This document shows, one piece after another, positions 38,815 through 47,584 of a stretch of DNA of 59,189 bases. The stretch comes from Spirochaetota bacterium. Lineage in GTDB: Bacteria; Spirochaetota; Spirochaetia; SZUA-6; Fen-1364. How positions within the stretch are numbered: position 1 is the stretch's first letter; every line of letters starts with the position of its first letter. The DNA lies in contig JAPLSM010000045.1 in NCBI GenBank assembly GCA_026398635.1, positions 1 to 59,189 of the forward strand. The letters run 5' to 3'. Made by a program: the position numbers and the translations under genes. Under the pieces are notes generated by a model. That model saw only the letters and a program-made list of their open reading frames with translations, was not told where the DNA came from and did no database searches.

Positions 38815-41229
38815 ATGCTTCGACTCCCCTTCTTCGGGGCGCGCCGCGCGTCCCGCCGCATCGCGACCGGTTTCGGACCTCTCTCGGGCAGGCCCTTCGC
38901 CGAGGCTGACAGCCCGGCCTACACGGCACGGTACGAGCGCGGCGCCTACCGGCTCGAGGTGCGCCGGACCGGATACTTCGCCTGGGAGCCCCTCGCCGGG
39001 GGAAGGGCCTTCGGCGATGCTGTCATCGAGGCGGAGGTGGAGGGAGACCCCGCGAACGGGCACTCGGCCGCGGGACTGCTCTTCCGCCGGGCGAGCGACG
39101 AGAACTACTACTGCCTGCTCGCCGGCAGCCGGGGCACGTGGCGGTTCGATCTCGTGTTCAACAACCACCAGATGCCCCTGGTCGGCTGGACCCCGATGCC
39201 CGAACCCTCCGGTCCGACCCGGCTCCTGCGCGTCGTGGCCCACGGGACGCGGTTCACCGTGACCGTCGACGGGGAGTGGGTCGGGGAGATCGAGGACGAG
39301 ACGCTGGCAGAGGGGGCGGTCTGCTTCGCGGCGCAGAACTACGAGGAGCGGCCGGACGCGCTCTTCCGGCTGCACCGCATCGCGGTGGACGCCCGGCCGG
39401 TCGAGGTCGAGCGCGAGCACCTGCGCCTGTCATACTACTTCCCCGTCCAGCCCGCCGCGCGGCTCGCGCTGGCCGAGACCCTCTTCGCCCAGGGAGGCCA
39501 CGGGGCGGCCGCGGTGCAGCTGCGCAAGGCGCTGCGCGGCCGGGAGGGCACCCCGCGCGAGCGGTTCCTGCTCGCCGAGTGCTATGCCCGGATGGGCGCC
39601 AATCCCCTCGCCCTCGAAGAGCTGGACCGGGTGCTCGCCGCCGAGCCGGCCCACAACGAGGCCCGGCTCGAGCAGGCGGGGGTGCTGTACCTCTCGAACC
39701 GGTTCCTCGAAGCGCGCGACCGGACCGCGGCCCTGCTCGCCGACCCCGGCTACGCTTCCGGTTCCGCGGCGTGGAACCTGCTCGGCAACGCGGAGTACGC
39801 GCTCGGCAACTGGCGCCGGGCTGCGGACGCGTACCTGCGGGCGGTCGCTCTGGAGCCCGGCATGCCGCTGCTGCTTCGCAACGCCGCCCGGGCCCTGGAG
39901 CTTGCGGGCGACCGGTCCGAGGCGCTGCGCCGGTACCTCGAGGCCGCGCGCCTCTTCGACCGGGAGGATGCGCGCGACGAGCTCTCGTTCATCACGTCCC
40001 GGGTGCAGGCCCTCGAGCCGGCGAACCGCGAGGTTCGGGAGCTCGCGGCCCGCGCGCTCTGGCGGGAAGGCCGGCACGACGATGCCCGGCGCGAGCTCGA
40101 GGCACTGGCCGCTGAGGGCTCGACCGACGCGGAGGTGCACCACCTCCTCGGCCTACTCGCGGTCGAGGCGGGCGACCGGGCCGGCGCGCTGCCGCTGTTC
40201 GAGCGCGCGGCGGCCCTCGAACCGGATGCCGCTGCGTACCAGCTGCGCCTCGCCGAGACGCTCCACCTGCTGGGCCGCGACCCCGGCCCGGCCATGGAAC
40301 GCGCGCGCGAGATCGCGCCCGCCGACCCGTGGCTCGCGAACCTCGAGGGATTGCGCCTGCTCGCCGCGGGCGATGCCGCGTCAGCCGCCGACCGGTTCGC
40401 CGCGGCGCTCGCGGCCGCGCCGCGCGAGGTCGACATACGGCTGAACCTCTCGGAGGCCCTTTCGCGCGCGGGCCGGCTCGAGGAGGCGATGGCCGCGGTG
40501 GAAGGGGAGGACGACTCCCGGATCCTCAACCAGCGCGGAACCCTGCACACCCGGGCGGGCCGGTTCGACGCGGCCGTTCGGGACTACGAGGCGGCCATCC
40601 GCGCCGACCCGCAGAACCGCGCTTACCGCGAGAACTGCGCCGCGGCATGCCTCGAGATCGACCTCGTGAGCCGGGCGGAGGAGCTGCTGGCGGCTCTCGC
40701 CCGCGAGCAGCCGACCGCGTCGGTGTACAACCTGCTCGGCAACGTGGCGGGCCTGCGGGGCGAGCGCCAGCGCGCCATGATCGCATGGGCGGCCGGCCTG
40801 GCCCTGGACCCCGGCAGCCCGGACATCCGGGCCAACCTCGCGGCGATGCACCTGGACCGGGGCAACTGGCAGCGGGCCCGGGAGCTCGTCGACGAGGCCC
40901 TCACGCTCGCTCCCGCTCACGCGCACGCCGCCCGCCTCGACGCGCGCATCAAGGCCGCGCACGAGAGCCGCTGCGACTGCGACGGCTGCGGGCGGACGTG
41001 GTGGGCGCCGCGGGAGCTCCCGCCGCAGCCGGGGTTCCAGGCGCGCGGCGAGCCGCCGGGGGATGCGCCCGCCGGCCGGTGCGAGCGCTGCGGGAGGCTC
41101 TACTGCGTGGCGTGCGCCTCGGCGCACGTGGTCGACGGCCGGCTCACCTGCGCCGACTGCGGCGGCCGGTTGAAGCTGTCCGACGACGCGCTGCGCTGGC
41201 TGTTCAACCGCAGCGTGGGTCGCGGGTAG
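38815..41229 (+). CDS. TPR protein with N-terminal lectin-like domain and C-terminal zinc ribbons
   Basis: An 804-residue protein in three parts. Residues about 25-200 form a concanavalin-like beta-sandwich of the DUF1080/laminin-G kind (AGLLFRRASDENYYCLLAGS, FNNHQMPLVGWTP, FTVTVDGEWVGEI). Residues about 215-700 are some fourteen TPR-like helical repeats (for example LAECYARMGANPLALEELDR, WNLLGNAEYALGNWRRAADA). The end (about 720-800) carries three Cys pairs, CDCDGCG, CERCGRLYCVAC and CADCGG, as zinc ribbons. No signal peptide is visible, so it is probably cytoplasmic. It looks like a scaffold; function unknown. Confidence 0.82.
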   Translation: MLRLPFFGARRASRRIATGFGPLSGRPFAEADSPAYTARYERGAYRLEVRRTGYFAWEPLAGGRAFGDAVIEAEVEGDPANGHSAAGLLFRRASDENYYCLLAGSRGTWRFDLVFNNHQMPLVGWTPMPEPSGPTRLLRVVAHGTRFTVTVDGEWVGEIEDETLAEGAVCFAAQNYEERPDALFRLHRIAVDARPVEVEREHLRLSYYFPVQPAARLALAETLFAQGGHGAAAVQLRKALRGREGTPRERFLLAECYARMGANPLALEELDRVLAAEPAHNEARLEQAGVLYLSNRFLEARDRTAALLADPGYASGSAAWNLLGNAEYALGNWRRAADAYLRAVALEPGMPLLLRNAARALELAGDRSEALRRYLEAARLFDREDARDELSFITSRVQALEPANREVRELAARALWREGRHDDARRELEALAAEGSTDAEVHHLLGLLAVEAGDRAGALPLFERAAALEPDAAAYQLRLAETLHLLGRDPGPAMERAREIAPADPWLANLEGLRLLAAGDAASAADRFAAALAAAPREVDIRLNLSEALSRAGRLEEAMAAVEGEDDSRILNQRGTLHTRAGRFDAAVRDYEAAIRADPQNRAYRENCAAACLEIDLVSRAEELLAALAREQPTASVYNLLGNVAGLRGERQRAMIAWAAGLALDPGSPDIRANLAAMHLDRGNWQRARELVDEALTLAPAHAHAARLDARIKAAHESRCDCDGCGRTWWAPRELPPQPGFQARGEPPGDAPAGRCERCGRLYCVACASAHVVDGRLTCADCGGRLKLSDDALRWLFNRSVGRG

Positions 41230-41241
41230 GCTCTCGCCCTC

Positions 41242-41268
41242 GCGACGTTCTGCAAAGCGGGACGTCGC
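41242..41268 (+). terminator. Candidate hairpin after the TPR gene
   Basis: GCGACGT (41242-41248) pairs with ACGTCGC (41262-41268) around 13 nt. There is no T tract, and it abuts the lolA promoter, so it may be a weak terminator or an operator. Confidence 0.35.
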
Positions 41269-41272
41269 TGGG

Positions 41273-41300
41273 TTGACAAAGCTCCGTGCCCGGCTACACT
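41273..41300 (+). promoter_or_regulatory. Promoter of the lolA-rodZ-rimO-pcrA gene series
   Basis: Consensus TTGACA (41273-41278), 16-nt spacer and TACACT (41295-41300, 4 of 6). The TTG start of lolA is only 11 nt beyond the -10 box, so the leader would be about 4 nt. Confidence 0.65.
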
Positions 41301-41310
41301 GGGGCCAGCC

Positions 41311-41997
41311 TTGAGCGCTAAAACCCTTCCGATCATCGGCATCCTCCTCGTGCTCGCGGCCGGCGCAGCCGGCTCGCAGGAGATACTGTCCGCCGAGAAA
41401 TTCCTCGACGCGGTCAGCAAGCAGTTCGGGGCGGTGACCGACCTGGAGGCGGACATCGCCTTCACGCAGGGCACGAACAGCACCTGGCGGGGCACCCTGT
41501 CCTACCGCACGCCCCTTTACCTGCGGATCGACTTCACCACCCCCAAGGGCCAGTTCATTGCCATCGACGCCGAGCAGCTGGTAATCTACGTGCCCAGCCT
41601 GAACGTGGTGATGGTGCAGGCACTGAAGAAGCGCTCGTCGGGGCAGCTTGCCGAGATGGTCACCGCCAAGGGCCTCGGGATGCTGACCCGCAACTTCTCG
41701 GTCGCCTGGTCGACGGGTCCCGACCCGGTGCCGCTCGACGACGGGTCGCCCGAGATGGTCTACAAGCTGAAGCTTACGCCCCGGGTCGCCTCGACCGGCT
41801 TCCGCAGCATGACGCTGTCGGTCACCCGCGACCGCGCGTTCCGCCGCCTCGAAGGCGTGCGCGCCGACGGCGAGCGGCAGGTCCTGGACTACCTCAGCGT
41901 GCGGACGAATCAGAACCTGCCCGACCAGCGCTTCCGCATCGACACGCCGGCGGACGCCAATATCATCCCCGACTTCCTGTTCGATCCCGAAGAGTGA
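41311..41997 (+). CDS. lolA: LolA-like outer-membrane lipoprotein carrier
   Basis: A 228-residue exported protein starting with TTG. Residues 1-22 form a signal peptide (LPIIGILLVLAAGAAG, cleavage near GS-QE). The mature part fits the LolA/LolB open beta-barrel: FLDAVSKQFGAVTDLEADIAF, GTLSYRTPLYLRIDF, GQFIAIDAEQLVIYVPSLN. It would ferry lipoproteins through the periplasm, consistent with a diderm envelope. No other start codon precedes the signal peptide. It is first of a run of closely spaced genes including the RodZ-like gene 7 nt downstream. Confidence 0.84.
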   Translation: MSAKTLPIIGILLVLAAGAAGSQEILSAEKFLDAVSKQFGAVTDLEADIAFTQGTNSTWRGTLSYRTPLYLRIDFTTPKGQFIAIDAEQLVIYVPSLNVVMVQALKKRSSGQLAEMVTAKGLGMLTRNFSVAWSTGPDPVPLDDGSPEMVYKLKLTPRVASTGFRSMTLSVTRDRAFRRLEGVRADGERQVLDYLSVRTNQNLPDQRFRIDTPADANIIPDFLFDPEE

Positions 41998-42004
41998 GCG
42001 CGGC

Positions 42005-43144
42005 ATGGAATCGATCGGCGAGAAGCTGAGGCTCGCGCGGGAGCAGCACACCTACACCCTGGACCAGGTCGCCCGGGATACGCGCGTGGCCCGCCGCTTC
42101 CTCGAGGCCCTCGAGGCGGAGGACTTCTCCGCCTTCCCCGGCGAGACGTACGCCATGGGCTTCCTCCGCACCTACGCGGAGTACCTCGGCCTCGACGCCG
42201 ACGAGCTCATCGGGCTGTTCCGCAACCTGCAGATCCAGGAGCAGCCCCTCCCGATGAACGAGCTCCTGGACACGCGGCGGCATATCCCGCCCCGGCTGCT
42301 GTACCTCGGCGGCGGGGCCGCGGTGGTGGTGCTCGCGATCGTCGCCCTCGTGCTGTGGCAGGTCCTGTCCCCGCGCACGGGCGGCGCCCGCGCGCCGCTC
42401 GCCGCCCGCGGCGCGGCCGAGGAGTTCGTGTTCCAGGACCAGGTACGCACGCGCTGGTTCACGCGCGGCGACGCCATCGTGGTGCCGGCCGCGGACCGCA
42501 GCTACCGGCTCGTGGTGACCGCGATCGGCGACACGCTCATCCTCACGGTGCCGGGCGGCACGGTCGAGATGGGCATCGGCAAGGAACGCCTCATCGACCT
42601 CGACGGCGACGCGAGAGCCGATCTCCGCGTGGTCTGGAACGACGTCGACCGCACCGCGGCCGAGCGCCGGGTCAACCTGGGCCTCTACCGGGTCTCCCTC
42701 GCTGCGGTCGAGACCTCCCCCGCAGCGGCCGGGACATCGACGGAGACGGCCGCACCCGTGACCGATGGCGCGACAGGGTCCGCCACGGCGGGTTCCGCGG
42801 CACCGCCGATGCGCCAGGCCTCCTTCAAGACGCTCGCAGCTGCCCGGGCCGAGGCCGCAGAGGAATTCACCGTGAAGTTCCGGTTCCGCAGCTACTGCCT
42901 CTTCCGCTTCCTCGTGGACACGAAGGAACGCGAGGAGCGCTTCTTCCAGCAGGACGAGACATTCGCGCTCGACGCGAAGAGCCGGATCACTCTCTGGCTG
43001 TCGAACGCCGGCGCGGTCAAGGCGACGGTCGGCGGCACGGAGTACGACCTGGGGCGTTCCGGGGAGGTCGGCACGCGCACGATCGCCTGGCGCAAGGACT
43101 CCGGCTCGGGCGCCTATGTGCTGGAGATCGCGCCCCTCTACTGA
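42005..43144 (+). CDS. RodZ-like HTH membrane protein
   Basis: A 379-residue protein. Residues 1-75 are an HTH of the RodZ type (MESIGEKLRLAREQHTYTLD, FPGETYAMGFLRTYAEYLGL). One transmembrane helix lies near 99-121 (LLYLGGGAAVVVLAIVALVL). The outer part is a long beta-rich region with a Ala/Thr/Ser-rich linker near 240-275 and a terminal DUF4115-like domain (SRITLWLSNAGAVKATVGGT). RodZ links MreB to the cell wall machinery; in other bacteria such proteins sit beside rimO, as here. Confidence 0.8.
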   Translation: MESIGEKLRLAREQHTYTLDQVARDTRVARRFLEALEAEDFSAFPGETYAMGFLRTYAEYLGLDADELIGLFRNLQIQEQPLPMNELLDTRRHIPPRLLYLGGGAAVVVLAIVALVLWQVLSPRTGGARAPLAARGAAEEFVFQDQVRTRWFTRGDAIVVPAADRSYRLVVTAIGDTLILTVPGGTVEMGIGKERLIDLDGDARADLRVVWNDVDRTAAERRVNLGLYRVSLAAVETSPAAAGTSTETAAPVTDGATGSATAGSAAPPMRQASFKTLAAARAEAAEEFTVKFRFRSYCLFRFLVDTKEREERFFQQDETFALDAKSRITLWLSNAGAVKATVGGTEYDLGRSGEVGTRTIAWRKDSGSGAYVLEIAPLY

Positions 43145-43180
43145 GCGCAGCTCAGAACGAACTCGGCCCGAAGGGCGTCG

Positions 43181-44725
43181 ATGAGTACTGACCGCCGTCC
43201 GACGCGCGACGCCCGATCAAGCCGGATGGCCCGCACCTTCCACGTCGAGAGCCTCGGTTGCGCGAAGAACCAGGTCGATGCCGAGGTGATGATCGCCGCC
43301 CTCGAGCGCGCGGGGTGGACGTTCGCGGGAGCCCCCGACAACGCGGAAGTCCTCATCGTGAACACCTGCGGCTTCATCGACGCGGCCCGCCGGGAGTCCA
43401 TTGACACCAGCCTCGCGCTGCGGGCCCGGTTCCCTGCGAGCCGCCTGTACCTCGTCGGCTGCCTGTCGGAGCGCTACGCAGCGGAGCTCGCCGTGGAAAT
43501 GCCGGAGGTCGACGGGTTCCTCGGCAACCGCGACCCCTCGCGGATCGTGGACCTCGTGGAGGGGCGGCTTCCGACGTCCCTAGGGCGGCAGCCCAAGCAC
43601 GCCTCCGGCGTGCGAAGGCGGAAGCCCCTGTCTCCGCCGCCCTTGTGCGTCCTTGCACAGGGAAGGGCAGGACCTGGTGAGTCGCCCGGGCCGGGCGTAG
43701 CGCGGAACACCGCCGTCCCGGCGACGGCCGCGCCCTCCAGTCCGCGTCGCGTGCGACTGCTCTCCTACCCGGGCAGCGCGTACCTCAAGGTGGCCGAAGG
43801 ATGCGCCAATCGCTGCTCGTACTGCGCCATCCCGCTCATCCGGGGTGATCTCGCGAGCCGGCCCCGGGCGGACGTCGTGGACGAGGCGCGCGGCCTGCTC
43901 GCGGCCGGTGCGCACGAGCTGGTCCTCATCGCCCAGGATCTCGGGTCGTACGGGCTCGACCGGGGCGCCGCGGAGCTCCCGGCCCTGCTCGTGGACCTCT
44001 CGGCGCTGCCCGGCAGCTTCTGGGTCCGCCTGCTGTACGTGCACCCCGACCACTTCCCCCCCGACGTGCTGTCGGTCATGCGCGACGACCCCCGGTTCCT
44101 GCGCTACCTCGACGTGCCGTTTCAGCACGCGTCCCCGGCGATCCTGGCTGCCATGGGACGGAAGGCCGACCCCGACGCCAACCTCCGGCTCGTCGAGTGG
44201 ATTCGCGCGACGCTGCCCGGCGTCGTGCTGCGCTCGACGTTCCTCGTCGGCTTCCCGGGCGAGACCGACCGGGACGCCGAACGCCTGGCCGACTTCCAGG
44301 AGGAGGCCGCGCTCGACTGGGTTGGCGTGTTCACGTATTCGCGCGAGGAGGGCACCCGCGCTCACGGCCTGCCCGGCCGGGTTCTGCGCCGCACCGCGGA
44401 CGCGCGCCGCGCGGCGGTCGAGGAACGGCAGGTGCCGATCACGTGGCATCGGCTGGACCGGCACCTCGGAGCGGAGCTCGACGTGCTGGTCGAGGAGCGG
44501 GTGGAAGGGGAGGAGCTCTCGCTCGGCAGGGCGTACCTGCAGGCGCCCGACGTGGACGGCCTCACGGTGGTGCGCGCAGCCTGCGCCCCGGGAAGCCTGG
44601 TGAGGATCCGCATCGAGCGCCGCAACGGCTTCGACCTCGAGGGGGCGCCGGTCGCGGACCACGGCCGGCCGGAAACGGCCCGGACGGGGGACGCGGCGGA
44701 GTCCGCGCGTCCGGACACGGCATGA
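43181..44725 (+). CDS. rimO: Ribosomal protein S12 methylthiotransferase RimO with repeat-derived insert
   Basis: A 514-residue radical SAM methylthiotransferase that modifies an Asp of ribosomal protein S12. The N-terminal domain has its three cluster Cys in SLGCAKNQ, VNTCGFID and VGCLSERY. The SAM motif is GCANRCSYCAIP near 206. The C-terminal TRAM domain covers about 415-490. Between the two domains, about residues 131-190, lies an extra Pro/Arg/Ala-rich stretch that RimO normally lacks; its first 17 codons are copy 2 of repeat family 1. The frame stays open, so the insert is translated. The start at 43181 follows AAGGG; an ATG at 43226 is the alternative. Confidence 0.92.
   Translation: MSTDRRPTRDARSSRMARTFHVESLGCAKNQVDAEVMIAALERAGWTFAGAPDNAEVLIVNTCGFIDAARRESIDTSLALRARFPASRLYLVGCLSERYAAELAVEMPEVDGFLGNRDPSRIVDLVEGRLPTSLGRQPKHASGVRRRKPLSPPPLCVLAQGRAGPGESPGPGVARNTAVPATAAPSSPRRVRLLSYPGSAYLKVAEGCANRCSYCAIPLIRGDLASRPRADVVDEARGLLAAGAHELVLIAQDLGSYGLDRGAAELPALLVDLSALPGSFWVRLLYVHPDHFPPDVLSVMRDDPRFLRYLDVPFQHASPAILAAMGRKADPDANLRLVEWIRATLPGVVLRSTFLVGFPGETDRDAERLADFQEEAALDWVGVFTYSREEGTRAHGLPGRVLRRTADARRAAVEERQVPITWHRLDRHLGAELDVLVEERVEGEELSLGRAYLQAPDVDGLTVVRAACAPGSLVRIRIERRNGFDLEGAPVADHGRPETARTGDAAESARPDTA
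43578..43627 (+). repeat. 50-bp three-hairpin repeat family 1, copy 2, inside rimO
   Basis: Same orientation as rimO. It matches copy 3 at 44 of 50 positions. Hairpin 1 has one mismatch; hairpin 2 is perfect with loop TCC; hairpin 3 has a GGAA loop where the other copies have GAGA, both GNRA. It encodes LGRQPKHASGVRRRKP in the rimO frame. Confidence 0.85.
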
Positions 44726-46803
44726 GCGATCCCGCCTACCTGTCGGCGCTCAACCCCGAGCAGCGCCGGGCCGTGGAGCACTTCGGGGCGCCGCTCCTGA
44801 TCCTCGCGGGCGCGGGATCGGGCAAGACCCGGGTGATCACCACCAAGATCGCGCTCCTCGTGGAACGCGGGCTGGCGGACGCGCGGTCGATCCTCGCGGT
44901 CACCTTCACCAACAAGGCCGCCAACGAAATGAAGGGCCGCGTGCTCGCGCTCGCGCCGCATGCGGGGGCCGTCATGGTCCGGACCTTCCACTCTTTTGGT
45001 GCGTGGCTGCTGCGCGTGAACGCCGCGGCCGCCGGGCTCGAGCCGGGCTTCCTCATCTACGACGAGGACGACTCGCTCGGCCTCCTGCGTGTCGAACTCG
45101 GCGGCGAGCCGGACCGGGGTACCCTGCGAAGGCTCCTCGAGGGCATCTCGCGTGCCAAGGACCTCGGCCTGTCCCCGAGCGACGCACCGGAGGACCTCGC
45201 CGCGGCCGGCTGCGATCCCGCCGCGTACGCGGCCTACGAGCGCCGCCTGCGCGCCACCGGCAACGTCGATTTCGGCGACCTCATCCTGATGCCCCTGCGC
45301 CTGCTTCGGGAGCGCTTGGAAGTGAAGGCGCGCACGCAGGACCGGTTCCGCGTGGTGTTCGTCGACGAGTACCAGGACTCCAACGTCGCGCAGTTCCGGC
45401 TCCTGCACGAACTGCATCGCAGCGACGGCTACCTCTGCGTGGTAGGCGACGACGACCAGTCCATCTACCGGTTCCGAGGCGCCGAGGTCGGCAACATCCT
45501 GTCGTTCCCGGACGCGTTCCCGGGCACCGAGATCGTCCGCCTGGAGCGCAACTACCGTTCCACGCAGGCCATCCTCGACGTGGCCGCGGCGGTCGTCAGC
45601 CGCAACACGGGACGACTGGGCAAGACCCTGTGGACGGAGGCGGCCGGTGGGGAGCCGGTCAGCCTGAGCCGGCTCGTCGACCAGGACGACGAGGCCGCGT
45701 GGTGCGCCCGGCTCGTGACCCGGGGCGGCGCGATGGATACCGCCATCCTCTACCGGACCAACGCGCAGTCCCGGCCGTTCGAGGAGCTGTTCTTCCGGCT
45801 CGGAATCCCGTACCGGGTGGTGGGGACCGTCCGGTTCTACGCGCGCGAGGAGGTGAAGGACGCGATCGCCTGGCTCGCGTTGCTCGCCAACGGCCGGGAC
45901 GAGGTCGCGTTTCGCCGGGTGGTGAACCGGCCCCCCCGGGGGGTGGGCCGCTCGAGCGTCGAGCGGATCGTCGACTCCTGGCGGGAGGGCGGCGGTACTC
46001 TCTGGGACGCCTGCCGGAGGGTCGGTCCCCGGCTCACCTCGAAGGCGCGGGCGGGCCTCGCGGACTTCGTCGCTGCGCGGGACGACATGGCCGGCCTCCT
46101 GGACTCCTTGCCCCTGGGTGCGCTGCTCCAGGCGGGTCTCGAGCGCACGGGCCTCAAAGCCCTCTACGCGGAACGGGACCGGGCCGACGGCACCTCCAAG
46201 GCCGGCAACCTCGAGGAGCTGGTCAACGCCACCGCGGGGTACGCGCCGGGCGTCGAGGGGCTTACACGTTTCCTCGAGCATTGCGCCCTGAACGCCGCGC
46301 CCGAAGAAGCGGATGACGGCGGGGCGGGGGCGGGGCGGGTGACGCTGATCACGCTGCACAACACCAAGGGCCTCGAGTTCGACCGGGTCGTCGTGACGGG
46401 GCTGGAGGAGGGCATCTTTCCCTACGAATCGGGCCTCCACGACCCGGACGAGGTCGAGGAGGAACGGCGCCTGTTCTACGTGGGCGTCACCCGCGCCCGC
46501 GAACGCCTCCATTTAACCTGGTGCGCGCGCCGGCAGCTCTTCGGCCGGTGGCAGGAGCGCGAGCCGTCGCGGTTCCTCGCCGAGATCCCCGCGCGCCTCC
46601 TCGCCCTCGAGGAGACGGAGGAGGCGGCCGACGGCGGGTGGCCGCTCGGGGCAGGGGTCTTCCACGAGGAGTACGGCACGGGTACCATCACCGGCCGGTC
46701 GGCCTCGGGCGGGAACCTCGTGCTCCAGGTGCGCTTCCGCTCGGGCCGCACGGCCCGGTTCCTCCCGAAGTACGCGCGGCTGGAACGGGTGAGCGAGGAG
46801 TGA
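44722..46803 (+). CDS. pcrA: UvrD/PcrA-type DNA helicase
   Basis: A 693-residue superfamily 1A helicase. Motif order: Q motif LNPEQRRAV near 9, Walker A ILAGAGSGKTR near 29, TFTNKAANEMKGR, motif II FVDEYQDSN near 213, motif III VVGDDDQSIYRFRGA, motif IV LERNYRST, motif V TLHNTKGLEFD and motif VI YVGVTRARE. The last 45 residues (EEYGTGTITGRSASGGNLVL) form a Tudor-like fold that in PcrA binds RNA polymerase. It unwinds DNA in repair and replication restart. The start overlaps the rimO stop (ATGA). Confidence 0.93.
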   Translation: MSDPAYLSALNPEQRRAVEHFGAPLLILAGAGSGKTRVITTKIALLVERGLADARSILAVTFTNKAANEMKGRVLALAPHAGAVMVRTFHSFGAWLLRVNAAAAGLEPGFLIYDEDDSLGLLRVELGGEPDRGTLRRLLEGISRAKDLGLSPSDAPEDLAAAGCDPAAYAAYERRLRATGNVDFGDLILMPLRLLRERLEVKARTQDRFRVVFVDEYQDSNVAQFRLLHELHRSDGYLCVVGDDDQSIYRFRGAEVGNILSFPDAFPGTEIVRLERNYRSTQAILDVAAAVVSRNTGRLGKTLWTEAAGGEPVSLSRLVDQDDEAAWCARLVTRGGAMDTAILYRTNAQSRPFEELFFRLGIPYRVVGTVRFYAREEVKDAIAWLALLANGRDEVAFRRVVNRPPRGVGRSSVERIVDSWREGGGTLWDACRRVGPRLTSKARAGLADFVAARDDMAGLLDSLPLGALLQAGLERTGLKALYAERDRADGTSKAGNLEELVNATAGYAPGVEGLTRFLEHCALNAAPEEADDGGAGAGRVTLITLHNTKGLEFDRVVVTGLEEGIFPYESGLHDPDEVEEERRLFYVGVTRARERLHLTWCARRQLFGRWQEREPSRFLAEIPARLLALEETEEAADGGWPLGAGVFHEEYGTGTITGRSASGGNLVLQVRFRSGRTARFLPKYARLERVSEE

Positions 46804-46810
46804 GGGGACG

Positions 46811-47584
46811 ATGAAGGACGTGCAGGCGGAACCCGACCGGCGCGGGGTGCCCATCGAGAAGGTGGGCATCCGCAACATCCGCTACCCCATCACGGTGCGC
46901 GACCGCAGCGCGGAGCGGCAGCACACCGTGGCCAGCGTGAGCCTGAGCGTCAACCTGCCCCACACCTACCGGGGCACCCACATGAGCCGGTTCGTCGAGG
47001 TGCTGGACCGGCACGCGAGCGAGGTGAGCTACCACACCCTCGGGGAGATCCTCGGGGAGATCCGGCGCTCCCTCAATGCCGAGGAGTCCCACATCGAGGT
47101 GGCCTTTCCGTACTTCATGCGCCGGCGCGCACCGGTCTCGGGCCTCGAGGCGACGATGTCCTACGACTGCACGATCTCGGCCACGCTGGCCGGCTCGCTC
47201 GAGATCGCGGCCCGGGTCGAGGTGCCCGTGCACACCCTCTGCCCGTGCTCTCGTGAGATCTCCTCGGTGTCGGCCCACAACCAGCGGGGCCTGGTGACCA
47301 TGACGGTGGGCATGACCCGGTTCGTCTGGATCGAGGATCTCATCGGCATCGCCGAGGAGTCCGGCTCCAGTCCCCTGTTCGCGCTGATGAAGCGCGAGGA
47401 CGAGAAGTTCGTCACCGAGCGGGCGTACGCGAATCCCCGGTTCGTGGAGGACGTGGTGCGCGAGGCGGCGCTGCGCCTCGACCGCCTTTCGGGCCTGCGC
47501 TGGTACACGGTCGAGGCCGAGAACTTCGAGAGCATCCATAACCACAGTGCGTACGCGGTGATCACCCGGAGGAAGGATGGCTGA
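46811..47584 (+). CDS. folE2: GTP cyclohydrolase FolE2 (type IB)
   Basis: A 257-residue enzyme of the metal-tolerant type IB cyclohydrolases that open GTP to dihydroneopterin triphosphate for folate or queuosine. The active site holds the conserved Cys in HTLCPCSREIS (about 136-146), followed by SAHNQRG, with TVEAENFESIHNHSAYA at the C terminus containing conserved Glu and His. FolE2 replaces or backs up zinc-dependent FolE when zinc is scarce, which fits a genome with zinc-responsive loci, though no Zur site is seen here. It lies 7 nt after pcrA and overlaps the next gene by 8 bp. Confidence 0.93.
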   Translation: MKDVQAEPDRRGVPIEKVGIRNIRYPITVRDRSAERQHTVASVSLSVNLPHTYRGTHMSRFVEVLDRHASEVSYHTLGEILGEIRRSLNAEESHIEVAFPYFMRRRAPVSGLEATMSYDCTISATLAGSLEIAARVEVPVHTLCPCSREISSVSAHNQRGLVTMTVGMTRFVWIEDLIGIAEESGSSPLFALMKREDEKFVTERAYANPRFVEDVVREAALRLDRLSGLRWYTVEAENFESIHNHSAYAVITRRKDG

